From positions 23,695,001 to 23,759,000 of the forward strand of contig CM041553.1 in NCBI GenBank assembly GCA_023238725.1: a stretch of DNA of 64,000 bases, in the 5' to 3' direction. The position numbers and the translations under genes were made by a program. The notes beneath the pieces are model-generated. The model was not told where the DNA came from. It saw only the letters and a list, made by a program, of their open reading frames with translations, and made no database searches. Origin of the DNA: Scortum barcoo. Its lineage: Eukaryota; Chordata; Actinopteri; Centrarchiformes; Terapontidae. Shown here one piece after another: positions 59,660 to 64,000 of the stretch (the stretch's first letter is position 1; every line of letters starts with the position of its first letter).

Positions 59660-62600
59660 CCCCTCCTTGAACCGCCACCTTACTGTGGTGGAGGGGTTTG
59701 TGTGCCCGAATGATCCTAGGAGCTATGTTGTCGGGGGCATTACGCCCCTGGTAGGGTCTCCCATGGCAAACAGGTCCTAGGTGACGGGCCAGACTAAGAG
59801 CGGTTCACAAGCCCATCATGAACAGAAGAACATCAAGGACCGTTACGTACATTAAGTCGCCCGGATTAGGGTGGCGTTACCTGGGGCCCCACCCTGGAGC
59901 CAGGCCTGGGGTTGGGGCTCGCAGGCGAGCGCCTGGTGGCCGGGTCTTTGCCCACGGGACCCGGCCGGGCTCAGCCCGAAATGGCGACGCGTGGGCCCGC
60001 CTTCCAGTAGGCTCACCACCCGCAGGAAGGTCCATGAGGGGCATGGTGCAATGTGGTTTGGGTAGCAGTCGTGGCATGGGGGGCCTCGACGACCCAATCC
60101 CTGGACCAAAACTCTGGCAATAGGGACATGGAATGTCACCTCGCTGGGGGGGAAGGAGCCTGAGCTCGTGCGGGAGGTTGAGAGGTACCGGCTAGAGATG
60201 ATAGTCGGGCTCACCTCCACGCATAGCTTGGGCTCTGGAACCCAGCTCCTTGAGAGGGGCTGGACCCTCCACTACTCTGGAGTTGCCCAGGGTGAGCGTT
60301 GGCAAGGGCGAGCTGGTGTGGGCTTGCTTATAGCTCCCCAGCTCAGCCGCCATGTGTTGGAGTTCACTCCGGTGAACGAGAGGGTCGCTTCCCTGCGCCT
60401 TCGGGTTGGGGATAGGTCTCTTGCTGTTGTTTGTGCCTACTGGGCCGAACAGCAGTACAGAGTACCCGGCCTTCTTGGAGTCCCTGGGAGGGGTACTTGA
60501 TAGCAGTGCTCCGACTGGGGACTCCATTGTTCTACTGGGGGACTTCAACGCTCACGTGGGCAAGCAACAGTGATACCTGGAGGGGCGTGATCGGGAGGAA
60601 CGGCCTCCCGATCTGAACCCGAGCGGTGTTCTGTTATTGGACTTCTGTGCTAGTCACAGTTTGTCCATAACGAACACCATGTTCGAAAAGCATAAGGGTG
60701 TCCATCAGTGCACGTGGCACCAGGACACCCTAGGCCGGAGGTCGATGATCGACTTTGTTGTCGTTTCATCTGATCTCCGGCCGTATGTCTTGGACACTCG
60801 GGTAAAGAGAGGGGCTGAGTTGTCAACCGATCACCACCTGGTGGTGAGTTGGATCCGCTGGCAGAGGAGGAAGTTGGACAGACCTGGCAGACCCAAACGT
60901 ATTGTGAGGGTCTGTTGGGAACGTCTGGCCGAGCCCTCTGTCAGGGAGGTCTTCAACTCCCACCTCCGGAAGAGCTTCTCACAGATTCCGAGGGAGGCTG
61001 GGAGACATTGAGTCCGAGTGGACCATGTTCTCTGCCTCCATTGTCGACGCTTGGCGGTTCGAAGTTGTGGACGCAAGGTCTCTGGTGCCTGTCGTGGCGG
61101 CAACCCCCGAACCCGGTGGTGGACACCGGAAGTAAGGGATGCCGTCAGGCTGAAGAAGGAGTCCTATCGGACCATGTTGGCCTGTGGGACTCCTGGACGC
61201 AGTTGACAGGTACCGGCAGGCCAAGCAAGCCGCAGCCCGGACGGTCCTGGAGGCAAAAACTCGGGTCTGGGAGGAGTTCGGTGAGGCCATGGAGGAGGAC
61301 TATCGGTCGGCCTCGAAGAGATTCTGGCAAACCGTCCGGCGCCTCAGAAGGGGGAAGCAGTACTCTGCCAACACTGTTTACAGTGCAGGTGGGGAGCTGT
61401 TGACCTCTGGGACTGGGGACATTGATGTCGGACGGTGGAAGAAATACTTCTGAGGATCTCCTCAATCCCACCGACTTGCGGGACTTGCCTTCAATGAGGA
61501 AGCGGAGGCTGGGGTCTCTGAGGTGGACTCTGTCCATCACCCAAGCCGAAGTCACTGAGGTGGTAGTTCGTGCAAGCTCCTTGGTGGCAACTTGGTGGCA
61601 AGGCGCCGGGGGTGGATGAGATCCGCCCTGAGTACCTCAAATCTCTGGATGTTGTGGGGCTGTCTTGGCTGACACGCCTTTGCAACATTGCATGGAGGTT
61701 GGGGACAGTGCCTCTGGTGTGGCAAACTGGGGTGGTGGTCCCTCTTTTTAAAAAGGGGGACCGGAGAGTGTGTTCCAACTACAGGGGGATCACACTTCTC
61801 AGCCTCCCTCCCCGGGAAGGTCTACGCCAGGGTACTGGAGAGGAGAATTCGGCCGATAGTCGAACCCTCGGATTCAGGAGGAACAATGCGGTTTTCGTCC
61901 TGGTCGTGGAACACTGGACCAGCTCTATACCCTCCACAGGGTGCTTGAGGGTTTATGGGAGTTTGCCCAACCAGTCCACATGTGCTTTGTGGATCTGGAG
62001 AAGGCATTCGACCGTGTCCCTCGTGGTATTCTGTGGGGAGTGCTCCGCGATGTATGGGGTCCGGGGAGCCTTTGCTAAGGGCTGTTCGGTCTCTGTACGA
62101 TGACCGGAGCAGGAGCTTGGTTCGCATTGCCGGCAGTAAGTCAGACCTGTTCCCAGTGCATGTTGGACTCCGGCAGGGTTGCCCTTTGTCACCGGTCCTG
62201 TTCATAATCTTTATGGACAGGATTTCTAGGCGTAGCCAGGGGCCGGAGGGAGTCCGGTTTGGGAACCACAGGATTTCATCTCTGCTTTTTGCGGATGATG
62301 TTGTCCTGATGGCTTCATCAGGCCAGGACCTTCAGCATGTACTGGAGGCGGTTTGCAGCCGAGTGTGAAGCGGCTGGGATGAGAATCAGCACCTCCAAAT
62401 CCGAGGCCATGGTTCTCGACCGGAAAAGGGTGGCATGCCCTCTCCAGGTGGGTGGAGAGGTCCTGCCTCAAGTGGAGGAGTTCAAGTATCTCGGGGTCTT
62501 GTTCACGAGTGAGGGAAAGATCGGAGCGTGAGATTGACAGGCGGATTGGTGCAGCGTCCGCAGTTATGCGGTCGGTGTACCGGACCGTCGTGGTGAAGAA

Positions 62601-63108
62601 GGAGCTGAGTCTCGAAAGGCGAAGCTCTCGATTTACCGGTCAATCTACGTTCCCACCCCTCACCTATGGTCATGAACTTTGGGTAATGACCGAAAAAGGA
62701 CAAGATCGCGGATACAAGCGGCCGAAATGAGTTTCCTCCGCAGGGTGGCTGGGCGCTCCCTTAGAGATAGGGTGAGAAGCTTCGGTCACTCGGGAGGAGC
62801 TCGGAGTAGAGCCGCTGCTCCTTCGCATCGAGAGGAGTCAGCTGAGGTGGCTTGGGCATCTGTTTCGGATGCCCCCTGGGACGCCTCCCTAGGGAGGTGT
62901 TCCAGGCATGTCCCACCGGGAGGAGGCCTCGGGGAAGACCCAGGACACGCTGGAGAAACTATGTCTCTCGGCTGGCCTGGGAACGCCTCGGGGTCCCCCC
63001 GGAAGAGCTGGAGGAAGTGTCTGGGGTGAGGGAAGTCTGGGCATCTCTGCTCAGACTGCTGCCTCCGCGACCCGGTCCCGGACCAAGCGGATGAAGAAGA
63101 AGATGAAG
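59660..63108 (+). mobile_element. RTE-like LINE (non-LTR retrotransposon), decayed
   Basis: A 3449-bp element flanked by the 10-bp duplication AAACATAAGA (59650-59659 and 63109-63118). Frames on the plus strand show, in order, an apurinic-type endonuclease (TWNVTSL near 60125, GDFNAHVG-type near 60540, RRSMIDFV near 60740, STDHHLV near 60825), a reverse transcriptase ([47 protein letters not shown] near 62284-62310) and a C-terminal arginine-rich region (GRRPRGRPRTRW). The tail ends in GATGAAG-type short repeats, as in RTE elements. The endonuclease-to-RT frame is broken by roughly ten frameshifts or stops, so it is inactive. Clade RTE (Rex3-like) is an inference. Confidence 0.9.
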
Positions 63109-63118
63109 AAACATAAGA

Positions 63119-63250
63119 TAACATAACATGACTTAAAACACAACGTACAAGTGTAACTGAGGAGTGCAGTCGAGTGGTGAAAGTGCAATGATGCATGTGG
63201 ATGGCTTATGTTCAAGGGTAGGTGGGTATGACAGTGTATTATGTACAGTA
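63119..63250 (+). repeat. Right half of the repeat split by the LINE
   Basis: 'taacataacatgacttaaaa' and 'gtgcagtcgagtggtgaaag', continuing the A-rich body that stops at 59659. Confidence 0.5.
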
Positions 63251-63539
63251 TGTGTAGCAGCATGGGTTGTATTTGTCAGGGGAGATATTTATATGATAAA
63301 ACCTTATAGAAATGTTATATTGATGAGGTCAATGTAGTGGTGTGTAGTGGGTAATTAATGCAGATGAACAAATCGATTTCAATCAGATTCATACATAAAT
63401 ATCTATATAAAGATATATATATATATATGTCTCATCCTTATATGAAGTTTATGGTGAAAACCTACATGCTAATAAACCTGACTCTGGTGTACTACCGGCA
63501 TTTCACCATTAGGGGGCGCCCTCTTTGCGCATTTACTCT

Positions 63540-64000
63540 CTCTCCTGCACACACACACACTCTCACACACACACTCACACACTCTTGCAGGGCTGGAGCT
63601 GCCGCAAAGCCCCGTCCTCCTCCTCCTCCTCCGGGGCTGTTTTTAAACACCGTGTTTGCTTCACGCTCCGGCTGAACCGACCGACGCTCACCGTGGGAAC
63701 CGCGATGCTTTAACGCGAAATATAACGACAAAAACAAAAAAAAAAGAAAAGAAATATACCGGGAGAGAGGGGGGGTTAACGAGTTTAACCCCTAATCTGC
63801 CTCTACGCTTGCTTTCGGGGAAGGTAGGGGGGGAAAACAGCCGTAAAAGCAGCGGGTCGTCGCGGTGAAATGTGACCGTTACTCGGTGGTCTTGGCCGCG
63901 GTTGGCGCTGCAGCTCGCCGCGTTGATGCATCAGATCCGCCACCGGCTCCGGGAAGACAAAAGGTGTGTGAGGCACAAGCCGGCCTGGACAGCCCTCCCC
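63540..64000 (+). promoter_or_regulatory. CpG-rich promoter and putative first exon of a further gene (cut by the window end)
   Basis: After a CA/CT microsatellite (about 63548-63590) the DNA becomes CpG-rich to the window end. An ATG at 63926 starts a short frame of 13 residues (MHQIRHRLREDK) that reaches a GTGTGT donor-like site at 63963. I do not recognise the protein. In human, iqce is followed by TTYH3, but this start does not look like TTYH3. The product is not assigned. Confidence 0.35.

Overview
This is a gene-containing stretch of a vertebrate nuclear genome, almost certainly a ray-finned (teleost) fish. Genes have GT-AG introns, CpG-rich first exons and many microsatellites. A Ras-dva GTPase gene is present (a family reported lost in placental mammals), and the dispersed repeats (RTE-like LINE, Tc1-like remnants, a sushi-like LTR element) are of fish type. 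The species cannot be named from the sequence alone.

Layout. (1) 2829-4719, plus strand: five 3'-terminal coding exons of an rdh8-type short-chain dehydrogenase; its first exon lies outside the window. (2) 6.4-14.1 kb, plus: complete palb2 in 12 coding exons; all phases close, giving 1438 codons. (3) 15.8-20.7 kb, minus: complete plk1 in 11 coding exons (581 codons), tail to tail with palb2, with a CCAAT-rich promoter at 20.96-21.13 kb. (4) 24.3-25.1 kb, minus: intronless Ras-dva small GTPase with a TATA box and an aberrant G4 motif. (5) 25.2-30.9 kb: no gene, several old repeats. (6) 30.9-38.2 kb, minus: complete fscn1 in 5 exons (495 codons), with long simple repeats beside its splice sites. 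(7) 38878-41449: a compact LTR retrotransposon with 5-bp target duplications, no pol, and a Tf1/sushi-style self-priming arrangement. (8) 41.5-46.1 kb: no gene. (9) 46.58-56.54 kb, plus: complete iqce in 20 coding exons (692 codons), including one GC-AG intron. (10) 59660-63108: a decayed RTE-like LINE with 10-bp target duplications, inserted in another dispersed repeat. (11) 63.5-64.0 kb: CpG-rich DNA that looks like the start of another gene.

The neighbouring genes do not form one pathway. palb2 (homologous recombination) and plk1 (mitotic kinase) are close neighbours in human 16p12 too, so that pair is conserved linkage, though human DCTN5, which lies between them, is not seen here. fscn1 (actin bundling) and iqce (ciliary Hedgehog signalling) are both on human 7p22.

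The observation most worth following is the LTR element. The 10-11 nt just inside its 5' LTR are the exact reverse complement of an LTR segment that starts 32 bp downstream of a TATA box. That is what is expected if the RNA 5' end folds back to prime reverse transcription, as in Tf1 and sushi elements. The element itself carries only a low-complexity, gag-like reading frame.
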